Below, in pieces: positions 1 to 5,880 of a stretch of DNA of 8,842 nucleotides. The notes below the pieces were generated by a model. The model searched no databases. It was not told the origin of the DNA and saw nothing but the letters and a program-made list of their open reading frames with translations. Each line of letters begins with the position of its first letter. The stretch's first letter is position 1. Source of the stretch: an uncultured Lysobacterales bacterium (GTDB taxonomy: Bacteria > Pseudomonadota > Gammaproteobacteria > Xanthomonadales > SZUA-36); NCBI GenBank assembly GCA_937974465.1, contig CALJWY010000314.1, positions 1 to 8,842 of the forward strand, given 5' to 3'. Position numbers and translations under genes: made by a program.

Positions 1-162
1 AACCCCGGTGGCCGTATGTTTATCGTCTGTGGCGAATCACCGGCGATGGAAGCAAAGTTGTTAACAAAATTAAACGCAACCGAGTGGCGTGAAGAAAGCC
101 TGTTCGAAACCGATCTGCCAAGGCTGGTAAATGCTGAAAAAGCAGCAGAATTTGAATTTTAA
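1..162 (+). CDS. Protein-L-isoaspartate O-methyltransferase-like protein, C-terminal fragment
   Basis: The window opens in frame inside a gene whose last 53 codons are visible, ending in TAA at 160-162. The fragment carries GGRMFIVCGESPAMEAKLL near its start and W-R-E-E-S-L-F-E-T-D-L-P further on. This matches, from memory, the C-terminus of the divergent Pcm-like family often found beside tolC: a GGR strand followed by VxGE-P-ME and a W-x5-LFET motif. Classical Pcm enzymes use S-adenosylmethionine to methylate isoaspartyl residues in damaged cytoplasmic proteins. The SAM-binding Rossmann core lies upstream of the window, so catalytic competence cannot be judged. Only 20 bases separate this stop from the tolC ATG, so the two genes are probably co-transcribed. 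The family call is fairly secure; actual repair activity in this subfamily is an inference. Confidence 0.78.
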   Translation, partial: NPGGRMFIVCGESPAMEAKLLTKLNATEWREESLFETDLPRLVNAEKAAEFEF

Positions 163-171
163 GAGAGATTT

Positions 172-176
172 AGGAG
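172..176 (+). promoter_or_regulatory. tolC ribosome binding site (AGGAG)
   Basis: AGGAG sits 6 bases before the ATG at 183-185. An in-frame TTG at 177-179 directly abuts this site and leaves no spacer, so ATG 183 is the start to use. Confidence 0.8.
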
Positions 177-182
177 TTGGTT

Positions 183-1535
183 ATGCTATTTAAGACCAAG
201 AATCACAAGCTTATGATGGCCACGGCGTTTTTCGTGGCAACCCCGGCGTTCGCGGTGGACCTGGTGGGCGTGCATGACCTTGCGGTCAAGAATGACCCGC
301 AACTGCAGGCGGCCGCGTATCGCAAAGACGCGACCGGTGAAAACGAACGCCAGGCCTGGTCAAATCTGCTGCCAACACTGAGTGGTTCAGCGTCGTTGAA
401 CCGGGGCGATACTGAGGTTTCAGTCTCTGGTACGGTTGTTTCCGACAACGATATTGATAATGAATCTTATGGTTTGAGTTTACGTCAATCACTCTACGCA
501 CAGAGCAATTATGAAAACCTGGATATTGCGCGCGGACAGGTAAGCCAGGCTGAAGCCATCTACAACATCGCCTATCAGAATTTCCTGGTGCGGGTTGCGG
601 GTGGGTATTTTGGTGTTTTGACCGCTCAGGATGGCGTGATCTTTGCCGAGGCAGAGGAAAGGGCATTGCAACGTCAATTTGAACAGGCGGAACAACGGTT
701 TGAAGTTGGACTGACTGCCGTGACAGATGTTCATGAAGCCCGCGCCAGCTACGACAACGCACGTGCCCGGGCCATTGTTTCAAGGAACAACCTGGAAGAT
801 GCCAAAGAAGGTCTTTATGAATTGACCGGACAGTACTTTGACGCAATCGACCCCTTGCAGGAAGAGCTGCCGCTGGTTAAACCTCTGCCGGAAAATCCCC
901 AGGAATGGGTGGATATTGCCATGCAATACAATCCTGCGGTGGTCTCCGCACGTGCAGGTGTTGATATTGCAGACTCCACGGTTAAGCTCCAGCGTTCCGG
1001 ACATTATCCATCTCTCGACCTGGTGGGTAGTTACCGCAACTTCACCAACAACAACTACACCCTGACCGATGATTTTCAGAATCCGATTGCCACAACCGAC
1101 ATAACCTCTGAAGACATGCAGATTGGTTTGCAACTGTCGGTACCGATCTACCAGGGCGGCGTGGTGTCTTCAAGGACGCGTCAGTCCCGCCATTTACTCA
1201 ATGCGGTTAGTGAAGACCTGGATCAGCAGCAAAAGGCGGTCGTAAGGGCGACCAACAATGCCTACCGTGCCGTCATCGCCGGTATTGAGCAGGTTGGCGC
1301 ATTTGGCCAGGCCATGATCTCGGCAGAAAGCGCGCTCGAGGCCACGCAGGCTGGGTTTGAGGTGGGAACACGGACCATTGTCGACGTCCTGATTGCACAA
1401 CAACGTTACTTCCAGGCGCAAAGGGACAACTCCCTGGCGCGGCATACCTATATTGTTGATCACCTGCGGTTGAAAGCAGCAGCAGGCGTTTTGGAAGAAG
1501 CGGACTTGCAAAAAGTAAATACTATTCTGAAATAA
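183..1535 (+). CDS. tolC: TolC family outer-membrane efflux/secretion channel
   Basis: The 450-residue protein has the usual TolC length. It forms the trimeric outer-membrane and periplasmic tunnel used by tripartite efflux pumps and type I secretion. Residues 1-24 form a signal peptide with a short basic start (KTKNHK), a hydrophobic core and an AFA cleavage site before VDL. Two OEP repeats follow, roughly residues 25-215 and 235-435. Each has the expected pair of signatures: NDPQLQAAAYR then VGLTAVTDVHEARASYDNARA in the first repeat, and NPAVVSARAGVD then VGTRTIVDVLIAQQRYFQAQ in the second. The strand-forming YPSLDLVGSY and the LRLKAAAGVL end are also typical. ATG 183 has AGGAG six bases upstream. 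The gene follows the pcm-like gene closely and converges on waaA. No pump or adaptor gene is adjacent, so its partners cannot be read from this window. Confidence 0.95.
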   Translation: MLFKTKNHKLMMATAFFVATPAFAVDLVGVHDLAVKNDPQLQAAAYRKDATGENERQAWSNLLPTLSGSASLNRGDTEVSVSGTVVSDNDIDNESYGLSLRQSLYAQSNYENLDIARGQVSQAEAIYNIAYQNFLVRVAGGYFGVLTAQDGVIFAEAEERALQRQFEQAEQRFEVGLTAVTDVHEARASYDNARARAIVSRNNLEDAKEGLYELTGQYFDAIDPLQEELPLVKPLPENPQEWVDIAMQYNPAVVSARAGVDIADSTVKLQRSGHYPSLDLVGSYRNFTNNNYTLTDDFQNPIATTDITSEDMQIGLQLSVPIYQGGVVSSRTRQSRHLLNAVSEDLDQQQKAVVRATNNAYRAVIAGIEQVGAFGQAMISAESALEATQAGFEVGTRTIVDVLIAQQRYFQAQRDNSLARHTYIVDHLRLKAAAGVLEEADLQKVNTILK

Positions 1536-1592
1536 GCGGCAACAAGCCCAATGCTGGAAAGCACCAGCTCAATGTAGAGCCAGGTGATCCAC

Positions 1593-1736
1593 GCGAACCG
1601 GGGTAAAGTCATCCGCGCGAACCAGAGTAAAGACATCCCCGTGAACCAGGGTAAAGTCATTCCCGTGAACCAGGGTAAAGTCATCCGCGCGAACCAGAAT
1701 AAAGACATCCCGGCGAACCAGAATAAAGTCATCCCC
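1593..1736 (+). repeat. 24-bp tandem repeat, six copies
   Basis: Six contiguous 24-base units begin at 1593, 1617, 1641, 1665, 1689 and 1713. The consensus is GYGAACCRGRRTAAAG followed by WCATYCCS. The third and fourth units (1641, 1665) differ at only two positions. Units carrying AAAGACATC (second and fifth) are interspersed with AAAGTCATC units, which suggests higher-order duplication of blocks. The end of each unit plus the start of the next (GTCATCCCCGCGAA) equals the outer half of the palindrome that follows at 1728-1750. The array therefore looks as though it grew from a half-palindrome. Read on the plus strand it encodes an octapeptide of the type ANQGKVIP, but no start signal supports translation. 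Confidence 0.93.
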
Positions 1737-1757
1737 GCGAAAGCGGGGATCTTTTTA
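1728..1757 (+). terminator. Palindromic repeat copy A, likely Rho-independent terminator of tolC
   Basis: The stem ATCCCCGC (1731-1738) pairs perfectly with GCGGGGAT (1743-1750) across a GAAA tetraloop, and CTTTTT follows at 1751-1756. This is a strong intrinsic terminator shape about 195 bp after the tolC stop. The core GTCATYCCCGC-GAAA-GCGGGRATC is a widely dispersed bacterial palindromic repeat, similar to the dRS3-type repeat of Neisseria as I recall it. The site is therefore both a dispersed repeat and a probable terminator. Confidence 0.8.
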
Positions 1758-1808
1758 TGCCTGCCGTAAACCTCAAAAAGGCCCTTACCATTAGGACTTC
1801 CTAAACAC

Positions 1809-1838
1809 TAAAGAGATTCCCGCTTTCGCGGGAATGAC
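1809..1838 (-). terminator. Palindromic repeat copy B, inverted, possible terminator of waaA
   Basis: On the minus strand GTC is followed by the stem ATTCCCGC, a GAAA loop, GCGGGAAT and then CTCTTTA. On the plus strand the arms are 1816-1823 and 1828-1835. It matches copy A at 27 of 30 positions over the inverted pair. Two of the three differences are a paired C:G to T:A change that preserves the stem. The T-tract is interrupted, so termination for waaA is plausible but weaker than for copy A. It lies about 145 bp past the waaA stop. Confidence 0.65.
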
Positions 1839-2006
1839 GGTGCCTGTGTGTGAAGTTATTGCCAGAAGGTTTCGCGGGAATGACGGTGCCTGTATGTGAA
1901 GATATTGCCAGAAGGTTTCGCGGAAGTGATGGCGCCTGAATGTGAAGTGCTTGCCTGAAGGCGCTGCGGGGGTGGCCCTGCCTATTGTGAAATGCCTGCC
2001 TGGAGG
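1824..2006. repeat. 46-bp tandem repeat, three clear units plus one degenerate
   Basis: The units are 1824-1869, 1870-1915, 1916-1961 and a degenerate 45-base unit at 1962-2006. By hand count, units 1 and 2 match at 44 of 46 positions and units 2 and 3 at 37 of 46. Units 3 and 4 match at about 29 of 46, concentrated in the second half (about 18 of 21). Each clear unit starts with TTTCGCGG, followed in units 1 and 2 by GAATGACGG. That is the loop and outer arm of palindrome copy B. The remainder of the unit runs through TGTGAAG and TTGCC to AGAAGG. The last unit overlaps the final eight codons and stop of waaA (1982-2006). Confidence 0.85.
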
Positions 2007-3259
2007 TACTTATTGATGGCTTGCAGGCTTGTATTGAGGGCGCCCTTGTTGGATTCAACCAACGCTAGAGCGCTCTGGCCCATCTGGTCGCGGAGTTCTG
2101 CGTTGTTCAAGATCAATTCCGCAGCCTGCTGGAGCTCAGATGAATTGGAAACCTGCCTGGCGGCATTACAGCCTAACAACTGGTCTGCTATCTCCCGTGC
2201 GTTAGGCATATTTGGCCCCAGTAACACGGGTTTTCCCAGGGCGGCGGGCTCCAGGGCATTGTGGCCGCCCTGATCACCGATGCTGCCACCGACAAAAGCG
2301 ACGTCAGCGCAGGCGTAATAGGTCAATAGCTCTCCCAGCGTGTCAATGACAAAACACTGCGCTTCCCGGGAACACATTTCGCGCTGGCTGCGAAGCTCGG
2401 TGGCAAGACCGGCATCCTTTGCGGCCTGAATGACGCGGCCGAAACGTTCGGGGCGCCTGGGCACCAGTATTAACAGGGCATCAGGCAGCGCTTTTAGCAA
2501 GCCGATAAAAGCAGGCAACAGAACATTTTCATCCGCCTCATGCGTACTGCCGGCAACCAGGACCGGCCGTTGGGATTTCCAGTGTGAGCGCAACGCAAAA
2601 CCCTTTTCCCGCAAGCCATCAGGAATATCCAGGTCAAACTTCAGATTGCCAGTCATGCAGGTGCGATCCGCTTTGGCGCCACAATCGACCAGGCGTTGCG
2701 CATCTTGCGTGCTCTGCGCACCAATCCAGGCTACGGATGAGAGAACCTGCTCAGTAAAACCCGATACCAATCCAAGGCGGTCGCTGGAGCGTGCTGAGAG
2801 CCGGGCGTTCACCATGACGAGCGGGATGCCTTTGGTCTTGGCATGCAGGTAGAGATTTGGCCAAATTTCGGTCTCGATGATAATGATCAGCCGGGGTTTC
2901 AAGCGATTCAAAAACCTTGAAACAGCCCATGGCAGATCGATTGGAATAAAGTTGTTAAAGACCCTGTCACCGAACTCGTGTCGTAGCCTGTCCGAGCCCG
3001 TGGGCGTCAGTGTTGTGACTGTTACAGGCAGTTCCGGGTGTGTTTTTAAGAGAGCCCTGATCAACGGGCTGGCGGCATTGACCTCGCCGACCGAGGCCGC
3101 GTGAAGCAAAACACCCCCTTCGGGCACGTCATCTTTAAGCAGACCGAAGCGCTCACCCCAACGGCCAAAATAGCTTTGGTCGCGAACCCCGCGCATAACA
3201 AAATACAACAGCACAAACGGTGTGCCCAACAGCAGAAGAAGGGAATACAAAAACCGCAT
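1982..3259 (-). CDS. waaA: 3-deoxy-D-manno-octulosonic acid (Kdo) transferase
   Basis: The 425-residue product has the standard WaaA (KdtA) length. It transfers Kdo from CMP-Kdo to lipid IVA at the inner face of the cytoplasmic membrane, the first LPS core step. An N-terminal membrane anchor spans about residues 3-22, followed by the hallmark RGVRDQSYFGRWGERFG. The GT30 N-domain contains HAASVGE (53-59), whose Glu59 corresponds to the conserved catalytic Glu, and ETEIWPN (129-135). The C-domain has STHE (238-241), VPRRPERF (266-273) and GGHNALEP (331-338), typical of the CMP-Kdo-binding half. ATG 3259 overlaps the upstream stop as TGATG, with a weak GAGAG five bases before it. The last eight codons lie in sequence resembling the 46-bp repeats downstream. 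Whether one or two Kdo residues are added cannot be told. Confidence 0.96.
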   Translation of the reverse strand: MRFLYSLLLLLGTPFVLLYFVMRGVRDQSYFGRWGERFGLLKDDVPEGGVLLHAASVGEVNAASPLIRALLKTHPELPVTVTTLTPTGSDRLRHEFGDRVFNNFIPIDLPWAVSRFLNRLKPRLIIIIETEIWPNLYLHAKTKGIPLVMVNARLSARSSDRLGLVSGFTEQVLSSVAWIGAQSTQDAQRLVDCGAKADRTCMTGNLKFDLDIPDGLREKGFALRSHWKSQRPVLVAGSTHEADENVLLPAFIGLLKALPDALLILVPRRPERFGRVIQAAKDAGLATELRSQREMCSREAQCFVIDTLGELLTYYACADVAFVGGSIGDQGGHNALEPAALGKPVLLGPNMPNAREIADQLLGCNAARQVSNSSELQQAAELILNNAELRDQMGQSALALVESNKGALNTSLQAINKYLQAGISQ

Positions 3260-4521
3260 CAGGGCTCTCGATCGACGCTCATGGGCTCCGTTTCAATACT
3301 CGCAGCCCACAGTCCGAAAAGAATCCAGATCAACGATGACATATAGGTGCCATACAAGGCGAAGTGCGAATTGAAAGGAAACAGCATCAAGGCCAACGCC
3401 AGGGCATACGGAAACGCCTCGTAGCGCCTGGCGGGCTTCATATTTCGCCAGATTCGCAGCACCAGGATAAAGCCAACGACCATTGCCAACAAACCGATGC
3501 TGCCGGTATCAGCCATCACCTCCAGGACCAGGTTGTGTGCGTGAATACCGCCGGACTTACCGCCAGAGCGCTGGATATGAATGTCATCCTCGGTGGCATA
3601 TTCCATGTAGGCCTTGGGAAAGGCACGCACCCCGACCCCATTCACAGGGTGAGCCTTGAACATCTCCAGGCTGGTTTGAAAAATGGGCAAACGATAGGAG
3701 CTGGCAGCATCCAGTTCGGCCTGCGAGCCCTGTTGAAGGGCCAGGGATTGATCGAGACGCGCCTGGAATAATGGTGAAACCAGGTAACTACCAATTATAG
3801 TGGTTATGACGAACACCGGGATCGACAGGGAAACCTTCCGCAGCTCCCTGTTTTCCTGCCTGAACATCAGCCACATGTACACCACCAGCACCAGGCCCAT
3901 CAGCAGCCATCCCGAACGCATACCGGCGATCAGCACCGCTCCCAGTGTCAGGGTAAAGGCAGCCACCCAGGCCCAGGAAGGCCAGCGCCTGCGGGCGTGC
4001 TCAAGCAGCAATGGTGAAAGCATGGCCAGGGTTGGGCCAAAAAATTGGTATTTTTGTACAAAAAGCGCATTGAGACGATCCGGATGCATGGCAATACCAA
4101 AAATATCATGGCCAAAAATCAACTGGATAAAACCGTCAATAGCCCAGAATACCAACAGGAATGATGTCCAGCGAACTACACGCCAGCGGGCCGAGTCGGC
4201 GCGTAATAATACGGCCATACTTAATGCCGCCGCCAGAAAGCGCAGTGCGGCAATTGAGCTGCCCCAACTTTTCTGCGGCAAAAACGAATCAAAACTGGAA
4301 AGAACCATCGGCAACCAGAAACACAGGAAGACCGGTACCACGATGATCGATATCTGACGTATGCGCTGCCGGTGTTCGGCGGAACGGGCCAAAAATGGCA
4401 GGGCGAGCGCAAAAATGGACAGGGGTATTTCGGCAAGCCGGCTGAATGGCAACAGCGCAAAAAACGATACAGCCAGCCAGCAGGGCCAATCAGTCTGCAG
4501 TCTTTTGATCAGTAGTTTCAT
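3259..4521 (-). CDS. O-antigen ligase/polymerase family membrane protein (WaaL/Wzy-like)
   Basis: This 420-residue polytopic membrane protein has about ten to twelve hydrophobic segments, for example near 14-30, 57-75, 92-106, 119-135, 184-200, 204-219, 233-248, 340-356, 372-386 and 394-408. It belongs to the Wzy_C/O-antigen ligase superfamily. Evidence is AGMRSGW (199-205), the start of the large periplasmic loop with SSYRLPIFQTSLEMFKAHPV (274-293) and GVGVRAF, and HAHNLVLEVMADTGSIG (327-343). The Arg residues and the second His of HAHN are the kind of residues reported as essential in WaaL. These enzymes use undecaprenyl-PP-linked glycan as donor. Ligase, polymerase and protein O-glycosylase cannot be separated by sequence alone; position between an LPS-type GT and waaA favours LPS ligase. 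ATG 4521 is preferred over the TTG three bases upstream because TAAGGAGG precedes it. The start overlaps the GT4 stop. Confidence 0.85.
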   Translation of the reverse strand: MKLLIKRLQTDWPCWLAVSFFALLPFSRLAEIPLSIFALALPFLARSAEHRQRIRQISIIVVPVFLCFWLPMVLSSFDSFLPQKSWGSSIAALRFLAAALSMAVLLRADSARWRVVRWTSFLLVFWAIDGFIQLIFGHDIFGIAMHPDRLNALFVQKYQFFGPTLAMLSPLLLEHARRRWPSWAWVAAFTLTLGAVLIAGMRSGWLLMGLVLVVYMWLMFRQENRELRKVSLSIPVFVITTIIGSYLVSPLFQARLDQSLALQQGSQAELDAASSYRLPIFQTSLEMFKAHPVNGVGVRAFPKAYMEYATEDDIHIQRSGGKSGGIHAHNLVLEVMADTGSIGLLAMVVGFILVLRIWRNMKPARRYEAFPYALALALMLFPFNSHFALYGTYMSSLIWILFGLWAASIETEPMSVDREP

Positions 4522-5630
4522 CAACCCTCCTTAGCCAGGGCAGTTTGATATAGTTTCAGTGTTTGATCCATTGAAGCCGCCAGTGAGAAAGCATCGCACT
4601 CTCTAACCATTGGTGGCTGTTGCAGAAATATGCCGGTTCTTTGGACCAGGGCGGAAAAATTATCAGCCTGGACCGCTCCGAACGGATACATCTCACGCAG
4701 GATTTCCTTGATTCCTCCGTGATTCCAGGCGATCGCAGGTACGCCCATGGAGAGTGCTTCCGGCATGGTTCTTCCAAACGCTTCCGGGGGATCGCTACAG
4801 AGGTTGAAAACCACGTAAGAGGCTGCCATCCAATCCCGCATATCTGTCCGTACTCCACAGAAAGTGAGCCTGTCGCTGACACCATAGCGCTCGGCGAGGC
4901 CCTCCAGTTCCGCAACATACCTCGAGCCGGGTTTGGTCTGACCAAGGATGACCGCATGGATATCGTCGTATTCAAAAATCAACGCTGCCAATAATTCAAC
5001 AAAAGTGGCGTGTCCTTTGTAGCGCGAAAGACGGCCAGGTAACAACAGGATGCGCTTGTTTTCCAGTTCCGGAAACTCGGCAAAAGTTTTTTCAAACCAT
5101 TCCCGGGTTGGTTTGTAGCCATATGGGAAATCCGCGCGGCTGGTTCCCCCATAGATGGTGACGAGTTGCGGGCTCTGCGGCGGCAGGTAGTTTTCCAGTG
5201 TGTATTCGCGGATATGATTGGAGACAGCGATGACATAGTCACCTTTTGCCATGACCGCAGAATAAGCACTGACCGAGTATTGGCCATGCATGGATGTGAT
5301 CAAAACCGGCCGCTTGCCGGCGGGAATCTTGCGCAAAGCCAGGTAGACAATCCATGCCGGTAAGCGTGAGTGTACGTGGACAATATCGGGCTGATTATCC
5401 AGCATCCATTTCCGCAGCCGCCGGATATAACGCAGCGTGGTCAGGCGTTTTCGGCCAATTGGCCAGTTAAAAAAAGCCGCACCTGCGGCATCGACACGGT
5501 TGGCCAATGGCCCATCGGCTGCGAACACGGTGACCTTATGACCATGCGCACAGAGGTGCTCGGTGATCTCGACCGCGACCATTTCTGATCCGCCAATGCC
5601 GAGAGACACCAAGGCCTGGACTACATGCAT
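4521..5630 (-). CDS. GT4-family glycosyltransferase, probable LPS core/O-chain sugar transferase
   Basis: The 369-residue protein has a GT-B fold of the glycosyltransferase family 4 type. The N-domain begins HVVQALVSLGIGGSEMVAVE, containing the acceptor-side GGSE loop, then PDIVHVHSR (81-89) and SMHGQ (113-117). The C-domain begins near LLLPGRLSRYKG (196-206), with Arg200 and Lys205 as the usual phosphate-binding pair. It continues to ILGQTKPGSRY and the EX7E motif Glu283-Glu291 in PEAFGRTMPEALSMGVPAI. No signal peptide or transmembrane segment is evident, so it is presumably cytosolic or peripheral, acting on a nucleotide-sugar donor. The sugar and acceptor cannot be read from the sequence. 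Its start lies 2 bases after the zinc-finger gene stop with no clear Shine-Dalgarno, suggesting reinitiation. Its TGA overlaps the next ATG. The operon with a ligase-like gene and waaA argues for LPS assembly. Confidence 0.9.
   Translation of the reverse strand: MHVVQALVSLGIGGSEMVAVEITEHLCAHGHKVTVFAADGPLANRVDAAGAAFFNWPIGRKRLTTLRYIRRLRKWMLDNQPDIVHVHSRLPAWIVYLALRKIPAGKRPVLITSMHGQYSVSAYSAVMAKGDYVIAVSNHIREYTLENYLPPQSPQLVTIYGGTSRADFPYGYKPTREWFEKTFAEFPELENKRILLLPGRLSRYKGHATFVELLAALIFEYDDIHAVILGQTKPGSRYVAELEGLAERYGVSDRLTFCGVRTDMRDWMAASYVVFNLCSDPPEAFGRTMPEALSMGVPAIAWNHGGIKEILREMYPFGAVQADNFSALVQRTGIFLQQPPMVRECDAFSLAASMDQTLKLYQTALAKEG
4526..4533 (-). promoter_or_regulatory. Strong ribosome binding site for the ligase-like gene (TAAGGAGG)
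   Basis: On the minus strand a full anti-16S match, TAAGGAGG, lies inside the last codons of the GT4 gene, four bases before ATG 4521-4519. It fixes the start at 4521 rather than at the TTG at 4524-4522. It also means the ligase-like gene can initiate independently as well as by coupling. Confidence 0.8.
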
Positions 5631-5632
5631 CG

Positions 5633-5842
5633 TTAATCAGTCAGAGTGTAGTGCGTACCGCAATACGGACAGGTTGCTTCACCACTGTCTTCAATGGGCA
5701 GAAATACGCGCGGGTGCGCATTCCAGAGCTTTTGACTGGGGGTGGGGCAGGAGAGCGGCAACTCGCTGCGGCTGACCTCCACACGTGTTTTGGTATTTGC
5801 GTATTCCAGGCTGTTATCCTGGGCGTCGGTGCGATGAGTCAC
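5633..5842 (-). CDS. Small zf-CHCC zinc-finger domain protein
   Basis: The 69-residue protein matches the zf-CHCC family, which also includes the C-terminal domain of the mitochondrial complex I subunit NDUFS6. The diagnostic core is LPLSCPTPSQKLWNAHPRV (28-46) followed by GEATCPYCGTHYTL (54-67). Predicted zinc ligands are Cys32, His43, Cys58 and Cys61. Bacterial members of about 60-70 residues commonly sit near glnE, ilvE and LPS genes, but their function is not established and none should be claimed here. No ATG exists in this frame. The GTG at 5842-5840 is preferred because GGAG lies seven bases upstream; the ATG at 5849 is out of frame. The stop falls 2 bases before the GT4 start, so expression is probably coupled to the LPS genes. 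Confidence 0.88.
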   Translation of the reverse strand: MTHRTDAQDNSLEYANTKTRVEVSRSELPLSCPTPSQKLWNAHPRVFLPIEDSGEATCPYCGTHYTLTD

Positions 5843-5849
5843 AAATCAT

Positions 5850-5853
5850 CTCC
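5850..5853 (-). promoter_or_regulatory. Ribosome binding site for the GTG-initiated zinc-finger gene
   Basis: GGAG on the minus strand sits seven bases before the GTG at 5842-5840. It supports the non-ATG start of the 69-residue protein. The site lies just after the T-tract of the hairpin at the end of glnE. Confidence 0.65.
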
Positions 5854-5855
5854 AC

Positions 5856-5880
5856 AAAAAAGGTAGGGCGTATTCTACCT
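5856..5880 (-). terminator. Weak terminator-like hairpin between glnE and the zinc-finger gene
   Basis: On the minus strand AGGTAG (5880-5875) can pair with CTACCT (5866-5861) across an 8-base loop, and TTTTT follows at 5860-5856. The first arm contains the glnE TAG stop. The stem has only six pairs, three of them G:C, so it may give partial termination or attenuation rather than a full stop. It is the only candidate boundary between glnE and the LPS genes downstream. Confidence 0.45.

Larger units (their letters stand above)
1536..1981. other. Repeat-filled convergent intergenic region between tolC and waaA
   Basis: This 446-bp stretch has no convincing gene. In order it holds: about 57 bp of plain sequence after the tolC stop, with a small GCTGG/CCAGC hairpin at 1553-1568; six 24-bp tandem units; a full palindrome with a T-tract; about 65 bp of spacer; a second full palindrome in the opposite orientation; and 46-bp tandem units that run into the waaA 3' end. 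Open frames through the arrays arise because 24 is a multiple of three, and they lack ribosome binding sites. The region probably supplies terminators for both converging genes. Confidence 0.85.

Noticed and set aside
177..182. TTG start for tolC giving a protein two residues longer
   Set aside because: It abuts the AGGAG site with no spacing, whereas ATG 183 has proper spacing and begins a normal signal peptide.
1460..1732. Minus-strand open frame with WFAGMTLPWFTG-type repeats
   Set aside because: It is the complement of the same tandem array and overlaps the tolC 3' end. No start signal is visible.
1584..1769. Plus-strand open frame encoding an octapeptide repeat (ANQGKVIP type)
   Set aside because: The frame is open only because the 24-bp unit is a multiple of three. 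It starts at a GTG with no ribosome binding site and ends through the palindrome. The VIPAKAGI string is the usual translation of this dispersed repeat, not a protein signature.
1593..2006. CRISPR array
   Set aside because: The units are directly contiguous, with no unique spacers, and no cas gene is in the window.
1801..2058. Minus-strand 85-residue frame containing RHSRESGNL
   Set aside because: This is another translation of the palindromic repeat, and it overlaps waaA out of frame.
3364..4357. Plus-strand frames of 135 and 185 residues opposite the ligase-like gene
   Set aside because: Their composition shows no recognisable family, and they lie antisense to a clear membrane protein gene.
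4522..4524. TTG start for the ligase-like gene
   Set aside because: ATG 4521 has the better Shine-Dalgarno spacing and forms the same TGATG overlap seen at the next junction.
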